62,843 nt of DNA from assembly GCF_000388115.1 (NCBI RefSeq), contig NZ_AQGQ01000005.1, positions 1-62,843 of the forward strand, given 5' to 3'. The DNA comes from Aeromonas molluscorum 848. Its GTDB lineage: Bacteria; Pseudomonadota; Gammaproteobacteria; Enterobacterales; Aeromonadaceae. A program made the position numbers and the translations under genes. Below, one piece after another: positions 50,445 to 59,712 of the stretch (the stretch's first letter is position 1; every line of letters starts with the position of its first letter). The notes below the pieces were generated by a model that had not been told where the DNA came from, made no database searches, and saw only the letters and a program-made list of their open reading frames with translations.

Positions 50445-52712
50445 TTAGGGCTTGTGACCTGCTCGCAGCAGGCCACCCAGGCCCTGTTCTTCCAGATAGC
50501 GGGCAAACAGGCCACGCAACACATGGGGATTGTCGTGTTTGAGCCCCTCGGCCAGCAAGCTGGTCAGTTCGCTCAACGTCGACTGGCGCAACACATACTT
50601 GATGCGGGCTATGTTGTGGGTATTCATGCTGAACCGGCGATAACCCATGGCCAGCAACAGCAGGACACCGACAGGATCGCCAGCCAACTCGCCGCAGACC
50701 GACACCGGTTTTTTGTATTGGTGGGACGCATCAACCAGCAGTTGCAAGGCTCGGATCACCGCCGGATGGAAGGCATCATAGATGTTGGCCACCCGGGCAT
50801 TGTTGCGATCTACCGCCAGTAGGTACTGGGTCAGATCGTTGCTGCCCACAGACCAGAAGTCGATGAGAGGCGCCATCTCCGGCAAGATGTAGAGGGCGGA
50901 AGGCACCTCTATCATGGCGCCAAGGCTGGGGTAATTGATGGCGGCCCCGCGGGTCGCGGCCTCTTCAGAGACTTCCCGCCAGGCCTGATCGAGCAGGCGA
51001 CGAGAGGCTTTTATCTCTCCCACGCTGCTGATCATCGGCAGCATGATGGTGAGGTTGTCCAAGCCTTCGCTTGCTCGCAGCATCGCCTTGAGCTGGACCA
51101 GGAACAGTTCGGGGTGATCCAGGGTGAGCCGGATCCCCCGCCAGCCAAGGAAGGGGTTCTCCTCGACGATAGGGAAGTAAGGCAATGGTTTATCGCCCCC
51201 CACATCCAGGGTGCGCATGCAGACGGGACGGTCCCGATAGGTTTCGAGAATACCGCGATAACGCGCAGTCTGCTCCATCTCCGAGGGGAAACTGTCTTGC
51301 AGCATGAAGGGGATTTCGGTGCGATAGAGCCCAACCCCGTCGGCCAGTTGATTGAGGGATATCTCGGTGTCGGCACTGAGCCCGGCGTTGAGCAGCAAGG
51401 AGACCTTGACGCCATCCGCCGTCTCGGACGGCAGGTTATCGACGGTGCGAACCAGCGTGTCGAGGGCCCGCTCCTCATCAAGCAACTGGCGGTATTCGGT
51501 CAGCAGCAGCGCACTGGGTTCGATGAAGAGATCGCCGCTGTAACCATCCAGGATGAGCGGACGGCCGCCGATGTCACCAAGCGGCAGCTCGACCCCCATG
51601 ATGGCAGTGATGCCCATGGCCCGCGCCAATATGGCGGCGTGGGAGTTGGTTCCCCCCTTGAGCGACACAACACCGCTCAAAAACTCTCGCGGGATCTCGG
51701 CCAATATGGTGGCGGTCACCTCATCCGCCACCAGAATGACGGGTTCACCTATGGTGAAATGTTCGGGCTCATTCTGCACCAGACGGCTGATCAGCCGCTG
51801 GGCTATGTCCTTCACATCGGTGGAGCGCTCCCGCAGATAGGGATCCTTCATGCCCCGGAACTGATCGATCAGGCGATCGCTGACCAGCTTGACCGCGGAG
51901 ACCGCAGTCCAGTGTTCCTTGCTGACCTTATGACGGATTGGCTTGATATAGCTGGGATCATCGAGCAGATGCAGATAGATGTCGAAGATGGCGACCGAAT
52001 CCTGGCTGTAGCTCTCGCGAAAACGCAGCGCCAGACTCTCCAGATCGTGCCGTACCTCTGCGACCGCCTCCTCGAGACGGACCAACTGAGCCTGGTGATC
52101 CTCGTCCTTGCGCGGGTTGATGGTATTGAGCGCCTTGCGCGGGCGCCAGACCCAGGCTTTGGCAATGGCAATACCACTGGCGCCAGCAATGCCGCGCAGT
52201 GGCTTGCTCCAGTCGGTTTTCTGCAACCAGCCCTTGGTCTGGGCATGGGCGATCCGGGCCGCCAGCTGGGCGGCCAGCGTCACAAGGAAAGACTCCTCGC
52301 TCTCGTCAAAGAGCCGGCTCTCTTTCTGTTGCACCACCAGGATACCCACCACTTGACGCTGATGCATGATGGGGGCGCCGAGGAAAGAGCGAAACGCCTC
52401 CTCTGCCACATCGGGTAGAAACTTGAAACTGGGGTGGGAGGGGGCATCGGCCAGGTTGATCAGCTCTTCGCGCTGACCGACCAAACCGACTATACCCTGC
52501 TCGAACGGCAGCGTGGTCTTGCCGACGGCCGCTTGTGCGAGGCCGTCAGTGGCCGCCAGCCGGTAGCAGCGGGCCTCGGGTTCGGAGACGTAAACGGAAC
52601 AGCAGGATACCTGCATGGCGAGCCGGGTCTGGCCCACCAATGCTTCCAGTGACTGCTCGAGGGTGTTGGCCTGAGCCATGCTCTCGACGATACGTCTCAA
52701 TTCCGTCAGCAA
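50445..52712 (-). CDS. ptsP: Nitrogen PTS enzyme I (EI-Ntr)
   Basis: The 755-aa phosphotransferase begins with a GAF domain (residues 1-165, including EQSLEALVGQTRLAMQVSCCSVYV), absent from the sugar PTS enzyme I. The phosphoryl-acceptor His lies in GGTNSHAAILARAMGITAIMG near residue 360, and the PEP-binding domain contains RTLDVGGDKPLPYF and VGSNDLTQYLLAVDR. It passes phosphate to NPr and EIIA-Ntr and responds to glutamine through the GAF domain. It lies between rppH and lgt as in E. coli. Confidence 0.97.
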   Translation of the reverse strand: MLTELRRIVESMAQANTLEQSLEALVGQTRLAMQVSCCSVYVSEPEARCYRLAATDGLAQAAVGKTTLPFEQGIVGLVGQREELINLADAPSHPSFKFLPDVAEEAFRSFLGAPIMHQRQVVGILVVQQKESRLFDESEESFLVTLAAQLAARIAHAQTKGWLQKTDWSKPLRGIAGASGIAIAKAWVWRPRKALNTINPRKDEDHQAQLVRLEEAVAEVRHDLESLALRFRESYSQDSVAIFDIYLHLLDDPSYIKPIRHKVSKEHWTAVSAVKLVSDRLIDQFRGMKDPYLRERSTDVKDIAQRLISRLVQNEPEHFTIGEPVILVADEVTATILAEIPREFLSGVVSLKGGTNSHAAILARAMGITAIMGVELPLGDIGGRPLILDGYSGDLFIEPSALLLTEYRQLLDEERALDTLVRTVDNLPSETADGVKVSLLLNAGLSADTEISLNQLADGVGLYRTEIPFMLQDSFPSEMEQTARYRGILETYRDRPVCMRTLDVGGDKPLPYFPIVEENPFLGWRGIRLTLDHPELFLVQLKAMLRASEGLDNLTIMLPMISSVGEIKASRRLLDQAWREVSEEAATRGAAINYPSLGAMIEVPSALYILPEMAPLIDFWSVGSNDLTQYLLAVDRNNARVANIYDAFHPAVIRALQLLVDASHQYKKPVSVCGELAGDPVGVLLLLAMGYRRFSMNTHNIARIKYVLRQSTLSELTSLLAEGLKHDNPHVLRGLFARYLEEQGLGGLLRAGHKP

Positions 52713-52724
52713 ATACTCTGCTCC

Positions 52725-53252
52725 TTAGCGAGAACGGTGGCGCCGTCCTTCCTTCTTGTTACTGACCTGCTGCGCCACTGGCATCGCCAGCGGGGCAAAC
52801 TCCTTCATCACCCGACGATACACTTCCCGCTTGAAGGAGACGACCTGGCGAACCGGATACCAGAAGCTGACCCAGCGCCAGTCATCAAATTCAGGATGAC
52901 CATAACAGCCAAATTGAATGTGCGACTCACTACCTGAATTCAACTGCAGCAGAAACCATTTCTGTTTTTGGCCAACACAGACCGGTGAACTGTCCCAGCG
53001 GACAAGACGTTTGGGTAAGCGATATTTGAGCCAGTTACGGCTGATAGCCAGTATGGTCACATCCTCGGGCTTGAGGCCAATCTCCTCATACAATTCCCGA
53101 AACATGGCCTGCTCTGGTGTCTCACCCTCATCTACTCCCCCCTGGGGAAACTGCCAGGAGTGCTGTCCATAGCGCTTAGCCCACAGAACTTGTCCTTCGC
53201 GGTTACAGATCACGATGCCGACATTGGGACGAAACCCGTCACCATCTATCAC
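52725..53252 (-). CDS. rppH: RNA pyrophosphohydrolase
   Basis: The 175-aa Nudix enzyme removes pyrophosphate from mRNA 5' ends and starts RNase E decay. The Nudix box is [23 protein letters not shown] near residues 38-60, with the metal-binding REXXEE. The N-terminal [40 protein letters not shown] pattern, read in pieces, is that of RppH/YgdP. It heads the rppH-ptsP-lgt-thyA operon with ptsP 12 bases downstream, and its promoter must lie in the adjoining GATC-rich stretch. Confidence 0.96.
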   Translation of the reverse strand: MIDGDGFRPNVGIVICNREGQVLWAKRYGQHSWQFPQGGVDEGETPEQAMFRELYEEIGLKPEDVTILAISRNWLKYRLPKRLVRWDSSPVCVGQKQKWFLLQLNSGSESHIQFGCYGHPEFDDWRWVSFWYPVRQVVSFKREVYRRVMKEFAPLAMPVAQQVSNKKEGRRHRSR

Positions 53253-53977
53253 GTGATCACCTTATAAAGGCTGAATCTATAAGGGGATTGTTCCACATTC
53301 ACCCCTTGGCAGCAAACGGCGGTTACATCCCGCGAATCATGAATAACTTTCTATTTCAACCCAAGTTATAAACAAACTCAGGGATCCTCATTCAGGAGTT
53401 GCTCACGCTAACTGTGCATAACACTGTGAGCAAACGGGTATACCCACACATACTAACAAACGAGATCCCTGACGAACAGTGATATCCCTCTTGGATGAGA
53501 TAAGAATAATTCCTTTTAATACATATAAATAACTATAAACAACTGGATCAAGATCCATGGCTTTGCAACCACAGGATCCCGGATCCAGATTGTGAACAAG
53601 TCTGGGTGCTCAAAGATCCATCAAGATGGATTTATCCACAAGGCCTGACCTCTTTCTCGCCAGGATCCCGGCCAAAAAAGCGGTTGGATCACATTTTTTT
53701 CTCTTAAAGTGGGGAGCGCTCCCCATGGAGATCAGTTATCCAAGTTTTCTGTGGATAACTATGTGTAACAAGCAGGGCAAACCCTTGGACAAGTTCATGA
53801 CATGAAGATCCTGATAACAACAAAGCCAGATTTCATCATCAAAATCATTTAAAATCATGATGATAAGTAAGCGACTTCCATTATGCCCCTCTTTCTTATT
53901 CCGTTCGGCACACTGCTGATAAAATCAGCAGATCCCGTTCGGATCACGGATCCCCCCTCTTAACCACAGGAGAACCC
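53253..53977. other. DnaA-box and GATC cluster between rppH and mutH (DARS2-like candidate)
   Basis: No gene is present in 725 bases. I count 14 GATC sites, where about 3 are expected. Two exact DnaA boxes TTATCCACA occur (53632-53640 plus strand, 53750-53758 minus strand), with a TTATGCACA-type box (53413-53421, minus) and near-matches at 53591-53599 and 53736-53744. GTTATCCA (53735-53742) and TGGATAAC (53752-53759) form an inverted pair. E. coli carries the DnaA-reactivating site DARS2 in an intergenic region next to mutH. Promoters of rppH and mutH should also be here. Confidence 0.6.
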
Positions 53978-54658
53978 ATGCCTTCACCCACCCCCCCCCA
54001 GTCAGAACAGGAGTTGCTGGCCCGTGCCCATGCCATCGCCGGTTTCACCCTGGCCCAGCTGGCGGCTAAGGCTGGCATCAAGGTGCCGCGGGACCTGCGC
54101 CGGGACAAGGGCTGGGTTGGTCAGCTCATCGAGTGGCAGTTGGGTGCCAGTGCCGGCAGCAGACCGGAACAGGATTTCCCTGAGCTGGGCATAGAACTCA
54201 AGACAATACCGGTGGATCCAAAAGGTAAGCCGCTGGAGACCACATTCGTCTGCGTGGCGCCCCTCATCGGTATCAGTGGTCAGCACTGGGAGTCATCGAA
54301 TGTGCGCAACAAGCTCTCCCGGGTGCTCTGGATCCCGGTCGAAGGCAGCCGCGATATCCCGATAGGAGAGCGACGGGTCGGCATGCCACTGTTGTGGATC
54401 CCCAGCGCCGAGGAGAATGCCCTGCTGCGCCAGGACTGGGAGGAGTTGATGGACATGATAGTGCTGGGTGAGGTGGAACAGATCAGTGCCCGTCATGGTC
54501 AAGTCATGCAACTCCGTCCCAAAGCCGCCAACAGCAAGGCGCTGACTCGCGCCATCGGCAGGGCAGGCCAGCCGATCATGACCCTGCCCAGGGGCTTCTA
54601 TCTCAAGATCCCCTTCACCCATGCCCTGCTAATGCGCCACTTCGCCTTGCCCAAATGA
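53978..54658 (+). CDS. mutH: DNA mismatch repair endonuclease MutH
   Basis: The 226-aa enzyme nicks the unmethylated strand at hemimethylated GATC sites when activated by MutS and MutL. The catalytic residues are in [17 protein letters not shown], the D-x(n)-E-x-K motif of the restriction-enzyme fold, near residues 65-75. The tail [30 protein letters not shown] is family-like. The start ATG follows CAGGAG by 7 bases. It is divergent from rppH, with the GATC-rich region between them. Confidence 0.96.
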   Translation: MPSPTPPQSEQELLARAHAIAGFTLAQLAAKAGIKVPRDLRRDKGWVGQLIEWQLGASAGSRPEQDFPELGIELKTIPVDPKGKPLETTFVCVAPLIGISGQHWESSNVRNKLSRVLWIPVEGSRDIPIGERRVGMPLLWIPSAEENALLRQDWEELMDMIVLGEVEQISARHGQVMQLRPKAANSKALTRAIGRAGQPIMTLPRGFYLKIPFTHALLMRHFALPK

Positions 54659-54738
54659 GACTTTATCTGTCACCTTGTCATGAATTGGTATAAAAATAAC
54701 CAATCTGGTTTCTTCGTAGCCAATGACAAGGAGGCGTC

Positions 54739-55062
54739 ATGCCTATCAATAAGCAGTTCCTCAAGTCCCGTCCGGAAGTCAAAGTCACCTTCGCAGTGGA
54801 GAAAGTTGCCGCCGAAGGAGCCGAGCAGGTATTGCTGCTGGGAGAGTTCAACCAGTGGCAGCCGATCGAGCTCAAGCGTATGAAAAGCGGCGAGTTCAAG
54901 GCAACCCTCAATCTCCCCACAGATGGCCCCAGCCACTTCGAGTACTGCTATCAACTGGTCCACTCCGATGGAGAGAGTCGTTACGATAACGACTGGGCGG
55001 CAGATGCGTACGTGCCAGGCCCGTTCGGGCGGGACAACTCAGTGGTGCGAGTCGACACCTAG
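54739..55062 (+). CDS. Small CBM48 (AMPK-beta-type) glycogen-binding protein
   Basis: The 107-aa protein consists of one isoamylase N-terminal-like/CBM48 domain: VKVTFAVEKVAAEGAEQVLLLGEFNQWQPIELKRMKSGEFKATLNL, read in pieces. The hallmark GEFNQWQ and the aromatic YCYQL (FEYCYQLVHSDGESRYDNDWAADAYV) suit alpha-glucan binding. There is no catalytic domain, so it would be a free-standing glycogen-binding or adaptor protein. It has AAGGAGG 8 bases upstream and follows mutH by 80 bases, ending at a bidirectional terminator. Confidence 0.85.
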   Translation: MPINKQFLKSRPEVKVTFAVEKVAAEGAEQVLLLGEFNQWQPIELKRMKSGEFKATLNLPTDGPSHFEYCYQLVHSDGESRYDNDWAADAYVPGPFGRDNSVVRVDT

Positions 55063-55088
55063 CCTTCCAGGTCCAATGCCAGCAACAA

Positions 55089-55115
55089 AAAAGGCTCGCC
55101 ATTGGCGAGCCTTTT
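55089..55115. terminator. Bidirectional terminator between the CBM48 gene and rplS
   Basis: AAAAGGCTCGCC (55089-55100) and GGCGAGCCTTTT (55104-55115) form a 12-bp stem with a 3-base loop. T-runs are present on both strands, serving the CBM48 gene and the rpsP-rimM-trmD-rplS operon. Confidence 0.9.
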
Positions 55116-55165
55116 CACTACCTGTCGAGCTATTTGCCGACATATCGACACCAATTCGAATCGAA

Positions 55166-55513
55166 TTAGTTGAGCTTCTCTTTGATACGAGCAGCTTTGC
55201 CGGACAGGTTGCGCAGGTAGTACAGTTTGGCGCGGCGAACATCACCACGACGCTTCAGTTCTACACTGTGGATCAGCGGAGAGTGAGTCTGGAATACACG
55301 CTCAACACCTTCGCCGTTGGAGATCTTGCGAACGGTGAAAGCAGAGTGCAGACCGCGGTTACGCTTGGCAATGACGATGCCTTCGAAAGCCTGCAGACGC
55401 TCTTTACCACCTTCTTTAACGCGCACTTGAACACGTACGGTATCGCCCTGGGCAAAAGCCGGGATGTCGCTACGCAGTTGCTCTTGTTCAAGCTGCTGAA
55501 TAATCTTGCTCAT
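55166..55513 (-). CDS. rplS: 50S ribosomal protein L19
   Basis: The 115-aa ribosomal protein has [35 protein letters not shown] and the C-terminal [25 protein letters not shown], both typical of L19, which sits at the 30S-50S interface. It is the last gene of the rpsP-rimM-trmD-rplS operon, 32 bases after trmD, and is followed by a strong terminator. Confidence 0.98.
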   Translation of the reverse strand: MSKIIQQLEQEQLRSDIPAFAQGDTVRVQVRVKEGGKERLQAFEGIVIAKRNRGLHSAFTVRKISNGEGVERVFQTHSPLIHSVELKRRGDVRRAKLYYLRNLSGKAARIKEKLN

Positions 55514-55545
55514 TGTCTTTCCTTACCTAGGATAAACTGAAAACT

Positions 55546-56295
55546 CTACTTAACGCTGTCACGCACTTCGCGGACATACTCGGCAAGAAGTGATTCTTGC
55601 TCGTCAGTCAGAGCTAGGTTGTTAATAAGTTCCGGCCTACGTTGCCAGGTTCGTCCGAGCGATTGCTTGAGCCGCCAGCGCCTGATCACTTCGTGATTGC
55701 CGCTTGTCAGCGCCTCTGGCACCGCCAATCCATCCAACACCTCTGGCCGAGTGTAGTGGGGATGATCCAGCAAGCCATCCGTAAAGGAGTCTTGCTCGGC
55801 ACTGGCCTGATCCCCCAATACCCCTGGGACCAGACGCGAAACCGCATCGATCAGGGTCATGGCAGGCAACTCGCCACCACTTAGCACGTAATCGCCGATA
55901 GACCACTCTTCGTCGACTTCGGTTTGTATCACGCGCTCATCGATACCTTCGTATCGACCGGCAATCAGGATCAGTTTCTGATCCGTCGCCAACTCGGTTA
56001 CGCCCGCTTGAGTCAGCTTGCGCCCCTGAGGGGAGAGATAGATGACTTTCGCCCCGTCTCCCGCCGCTTGCTTGGCCGCATGAATCGCATCACGCAGCGG
56101 CTGAACCATCATTAACATGCCGGGCCCACCACCATAAGGACGATCGTCGACCGTACGGTGTTTGTCGTGGGTAAAGTCCCGGGGGTTCCAGCACTCAATC
56201 TGCAGCAGGCCACTCTTGACGGCCCGACCCGTTACCCCGTATTCGGTAATGGCTCGGAACATTTCCGGGAAGAGGCTAATCACCCCAATCCACAT
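55546..56295 (-). CDS. trmD: tRNA (guanine-37-N1)-methyltransferase
   Basis: The 249-aa SPOUT enzyme methylates G37 of tRNAs reading CNN and related codons and prevents frameshifting. The AdoMet-binding knot is in [20 protein letters not shown] near residues 136-155, with [11 protein letters not shown] and RYEGIDERV also conserved. It lies in the conserved rpsP-rimM-trmD-rplS operon. The start ATG at 56295 has an AGG-rich upstream sequence. Confidence 0.98.
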   Translation of the reverse strand: MWIGVISLFPEMFRAITEYGVTGRAVKSGLLQIECWNPRDFTHDKHRTVDDRPYGGGPGMLMMVQPLRDAIHAAKQAAGDGAKVIYLSPQGRKLTQAGVTELATDQKLILIAGRYEGIDERVIQTEVDEEWSIGDYVLSGGELPAMTLIDAVSRLVPGVLGDQASAEQDSFTDGLLDHPHYTRPEVLDGLAVPEALTSGNHEVIRRWRLKQSLGRTWQRRPELINNLALTDEQESLLAEYVREVRDSVK

Positions 56296-56328
56296 AAGAA
56301 ACCTCCGATACTCTGTTACCGCGGGAAA

Positions 56329-56850
56329 CTAGAAACCAGGATCCCAATCAACTTCGATTGTGCGAGCAGTCAGATCAATATTCTTGATCACCTGCTCTTC
56401 CAGGAACGGAATCAACCGCTCCTTTGCGCCAAAGGCATCTTTTACATTGGCTTCAACCACCAACACATCGTTGGAGCCGGTTTCCATCAATTCGGTCACC
56501 TTGCCAAGGTCATATCCCTTGGTGGTCATCACGGAGCAACCTATCAGGTCACGCCAGTAGAACTCACCGTCGGGCAGATCAGGCAACTGATCGGCGGGTA
56601 CGCCAATCTCGACATTGGTCAATGCCAGGGCATCCTCGCGCACATCGATACCATCGAGCTTGCAGATCAGACCCTTGTTATGACGCTTCCAGGCCGAAAC
56701 CTTGAGTTCACGCCACTCCCCGTTCTGATGAATCAGCCAGGGTTTGTAATCGAAAATCGCTTCGGCAACATCGGTGAAGGAGTTCACTTTCAGCCAGCCC
56801 TTGATGCCGTATACGGTACCCAGGGTGCCCAGAACTATAGGTTTATCCAC
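56329..56850 (-). CDS. rimM: Ribosome maturation factor RimM
   Basis: This 173-aa factor acts in 16S rRNA processing and 30S head assembly. The N-terminal RimM domain has [22 protein letters not shown]. The C-terminal PRC barrel has [24 protein letters not shown] and ends [30 protein letters not shown]-like. It lies 24 bases downstream of rpsP. Confidence 0.97.
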   Translation of the reverse strand: MDKPIVLGTLGTVYGIKGWLKVNSFTDVAEAIFDYKPWLIHQNGEWRELKVSAWKRHNKGLICKLDGIDVREDALALTNVEIGVPADQLPDLPDGEFYWRDLIGCSVMTTKGYDLGKVTELMETGSNDVLVVEANVKDAFGAKERLIPFLEEQVIKNIDLTARTIEVDWDPGF

Positions 56851-56874
56851 CTTAACTCCCTACCGTTTGGCTGA

Positions 56875-57123
56875 TTAAGCAGCTTTAGCAGCGTCTTTGA
56901 TCAGCTTGGCAACACGGTCAGAAACAGTGGCACCAGTACCAACCCAATGCTCGATGCGAGCCAGGTCCAGGTTCAGCTTGTCAGCGGAACCAGAAGCAAC
57001 CGGGTTGAAGAAACCAACACGCTCGATGAAACGACCGTCACGGGCGTTACGGCTGTCAGCAACTACTACCTGGTAAAACGGACGCTTTTTCGCGCCACCA
57101 CGTTGTAAACGAATGGTTACCAT
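56875..57123 (-). CDS. rpsP: 30S ribosomal protein S16
   Basis: The 82-aa protein [41 protein letters not shown] is a canonical S16, which binds 16S rRNA early in assembly. It opens the rpsP-rimM-trmD-rplS operon, whose promoter should lie in the 180 bases between it and ffh. Confidence 0.98.
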   Translation of the reverse strand: MVTIRLQRGGAKKRPFYQVVVADSRNARDGRFIERVGFFNPVASGSADKLNLDLARIEHWVGTGATVSDRVAKLIKDAAKAA

Positions 57124-57256
57124 ATCGTCCTCATTAACATCTAATGAACAGGGCCCGCAAACACGCGAACCCTAGCTTAAAATAAGCCGCGTAATACTAC
57201 TTGAATTCATGCCAATTGCAACTGAACCAGCCAAATTTTGCGCAGCCTGCAGACAA

Positions 57257-57277
57257 CAGAGGCTCCCTCGGGGGGAG
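57257..57277 (-). terminator. ffh terminator
   Basis: CAGAGGCTCCC and GGGAGCCTCT pair around a short C/G loop between ffh and rpsP. On the minus strand a modest T-containing run follows, so termination is probable. Confidence 0.7.
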
Positions 57278-57305
57278 CCTCTTGCATCGGAGGGGATGAT
57301 ACCGA

Positions 57306-58685
57306 TTAGAAGGGGCCGCGACCACCACCACCGAAGCCCGGTGGCAGCATGTTTTTCATCTGGCCCATCATTTTGCGCATACCGCCCTTGCCGGACATCT
57401 TCTTCATCATGCGCTGCATCTCGGTGAACTGCTTGAGCAGCTTGTTCACATCCTGCACCTGCATGCCAGAGCCTGCGGCGATGCGGCGCTTGCGGGATCC
57501 CTTGATGAGATCGGGATGAGCTCGCTCCTTCGGGGTCATGGAGCTGATGATGGCCTCCATGCGAATGGTGAGCTTGTCATCCATCTGATCTTTCACATTG
57601 TCCGGCAGACCGGACATGCCCGGCAGCTTGTCGAGCATGCCCATCATGCCGCCCATATTGCGCATCTGGGCCAGCTGCTCGCGAAAATCTTCCAGATCGA
57701 AGCCCTTGCCGCTCTTGACCTTGTCGGCCAGCTTGGCCGCTTTCTCTTTGTCGACGGTGCGTTCCACCTCCTCGATGAGGGAGAGCACATCGCCCATACC
57801 GAGGATGCGCGACGCCAGACGGTCAGGGTGGAAAGGCTCGAGCGCGTCGATCTTCTCACCCATGCCGATGAACTTGACCGGTTTACCGGTGATATGGCGC
57901 ACGGAGAGCGCGGCACCACCACGGGCATCACCATCGGCTTTGGTGAGGATCACGCCGGTGAGCGGCAGTGCCTCGTTGAACGCCTTGGCAGTGTTGGCGG
58001 CATCCTGACCCGTCATGGCGTCTACCACGAACAGGGTCTCGACCGGCTTGATGGTGGCGTGGAGATCGCGGATCTCGTCCATCATGTCGCTGTCGACGTG
58101 CAGGCGACCGGCGGTATCCACGATCACTACGTCATAGAACTTCTTGCGCGCGTGATCGATGGCCGCATTGGCGATCGCCAAGGGTTTCTGGGTCGCGTCG
58201 CTCGGGAAGAAGTCGACGCCGACGTCCCCGGCCAGCGTCTCTAGCTGCTTGATGGCGGCGGGGCGATAGACGTCCGCACTGACCACCAGTACCTTCTTCT
58301 TGTTGCGCTCTTTCAAGAACTTGGCGAGCTTGGCAACCGTGGTCGTCTTACCGGCCCCCTGCAGACCGGCCATCAATATGATGGCTGGCGGCTGGGCTGC
58401 CAGGTTGAGCTGCTCGTTTGCCTCGCCCATCACGGAGACCAGCTCGCCGTGCACTATCTTGATGAAGGCCTGGCCCGGGCTCAGGGACTTGGCCACTTCC
58501 TGGCCGACGGCCCTATCTTTGACCCGCGCCACGAAATCGCGCACCACGGGCAGCGCCACGTCCGCTTCGAGCAGCGCCATGCGCACCTCGCGCAGAGTCT
58601 CTTTGATGTTCTCTTCGGTCAGTCGCCCGCGGCCACTGACATTGCGCAGGGTGCGCGAGAGTCGTTCTGTCAAATTCTCAAACAT
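57306..58685 (-). CDS. ffh: Signal recognition particle protein Ffh
   Basis: The 459-aa GTPase binds 4.5S RNA and signal sequences and targets membrane proteins to FtsY. The N domain precedes the G domain, with G1 in MAGLQGAGKTTTVAKLA near residue 105, G3 DTAGRLHVD near 190 and G4 TKADGDARGG near 247. The M domain after residue 300 is Met-rich (MRNMGGMMGMLDKLPGMSG, QRMMKKMSGKGG), with the SKILGMGD-type linker. It is upstream of rpsP as in many gammaproteobacteria. Confidence 0.98.
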   Translation of the reverse strand: MFENLTERLSRTLRNVSGRGRLTEENIKETLREVRMALLEADVALPVVRDFVARVKDRAVGQEVAKSLSPGQAFIKIVHGELVSVMGEANEQLNLAAQPPAIILMAGLQGAGKTTTVAKLAKFLKERNKKKVLVVSADVYRPAAIKQLETLAGDVGVDFFPSDATQKPLAIANAAIDHARKKFYDVVIVDTAGRLHVDSDMMDEIRDLHATIKPVETLFVVDAMTGQDAANTAKAFNEALPLTGVILTKADGDARGGAALSVRHITGKPVKFIGMGEKIDALEPFHPDRLASRILGMGDVLSLIEEVERTVDKEKAAKLADKVKSGKGFDLEDFREQLAQMRNMGGMMGMLDKLPGMSGLPDNVKDQMDDKLTIRMEAIISSMTPKERAHPDLIKGSRKRRIAAGSGMQVQDVNKLLKQFTEMQRMMKKMSGKGGMRKMMGQMKNMLPPGFGGGGRGPF

Positions 58686-58886
58686 GACGCTTTCCGGTTC
58701 TTGGCATAGTAAATGGCGGCATTATACCTCAGCCATTGCCTGAGGACGATTATTCGCCGCATCGACTGCGACGGCCTGCTTCCTATATATGGGCAGATTG
58801 CCGATTGCACAACTGGCGAGCACCTCACCCGCAGGGTATACTGCCTCCCTTGTTCACCTAAATGCTTGTTCAACAACGACCTGGTT

Positions 58887-59678
58887 ATGATCGTGATCTC
58901 TGTTCTGGCCCTGGCGTTTTACCTGCTGGCCATCATCGCCTCCCTGCATCTGTTGCTGAGCGCCAAGCCGACGGGGCAGCACAAGTTGTTCGCCTGTGTT
59001 GCGTTCGCCCTGATCGCCCATGCTATTACCCTGGGTGCCGAGGTGACACAGACCAACTCGGGCCAGAATCTCAGCATGTTGAACGTGGCCTCCCTGGTGA
59101 GCCTTATCATCAGCACCTTCATGACCTGCGCAGCTCGCCGTTTCAACGGCTGGATCCTGCTGCCCGTGGTCTACGGTTTTTCGGCCCTGCTGCTCACGGC
59201 GAGCGCTCTGATCCCGAGCCGCTACATCACTCATCTGGAAGCCCATCCCCAGCTGTTGCTGCACATAGGTCTGGCGCTGATGGCTTATTCGGTGCTGATG
59301 ATAGCCTGCCTGTTTGCCTTGCAACTGGCCTGCCTCGATCGCCAGCTCAAGTCCCGCAAGCTCAGTCAGTTGCCCGCCATGCCGCCACTGATGACAGTGG
59401 AGAAACGGCTGTTCCAGCTCATCTCAGCCGGCCTCTTCCTGCTGACGCTGTCCATCGCATCTGGCCTCTTCTTCCTGGAGGACATGTTTGCCCAGGGCAA
59501 GTCCCACAAGGCAGTGCTCTCCATTCTGGCCTGGTGCGTCTATGCGTTTTTGCTCTGGGGTCATCATACCCGTGGCTGGCGTGGCCGCCGCGTCATCAGT
59601 CTGAGCCTGATAGGTTCAGCAATACTGACCCTCGCCTATTTTGGCAGCCGCTTCGTCAAAGAAGTACTGCTCAACTAA
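58887..59678 (+). CDS. ypjD: CcsA-like inner membrane protein (YpjD family)
   Basis: The protein is about 263 aa from ATG 58887, with eight predicted membrane segments. A cytochrome c assembly/CcsA-like domain is seen, with HAITLGAE near residue 40 and the C-terminal AWCVYAFLLWGHHTRGWRGRRV, whose His residues are typical of the family. The function in E. coli (YpjD) is unclear. It is next to ffh and followed by a CNNM/CorC protein, the same order as ffh-ypjD-yfjD in E. coli. A TTG at 58866 is an alternative start. The frame upstream to 58713 is not membrane-like. Confidence 0.85.
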   Translation: MIVISVLALAFYLLAIIASLHLLLSAKPTGQHKLFACVAFALIAHAITLGAEVTQTNSGQNLSMLNVASLVSLIISTFMTCAARRFNGWILLPVVYGFSALLLTASALIPSRYITHLEAHPQLLLHIGLALMAYSVLMIACLFALQLACLDRQLKSRKLSQLPAMPPLMTVEKRLFQLISAGLFLLTLSIASGLFFLEDMFAQGKSHKAVLSILAWCVYAFLLWGHHTRGWRGRRVISLSLIGSAILTLAYFGSRFVKEVLLN

Positions 59679-59712
59679 ATCACTCATAAACCAGCACCAA
59701 CAGGAGCCCTTT

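Noticed and set aside
53253-53977. Chromosomal origin oriC
   Set aside because: DnaA boxes and GATC sites fit, but neither dnaA, mnmG, mioC nor gyrB is nearby, there is no clear AT-rich 13-mer array, and the mutH neighbourhood points to a DARS-type site instead.
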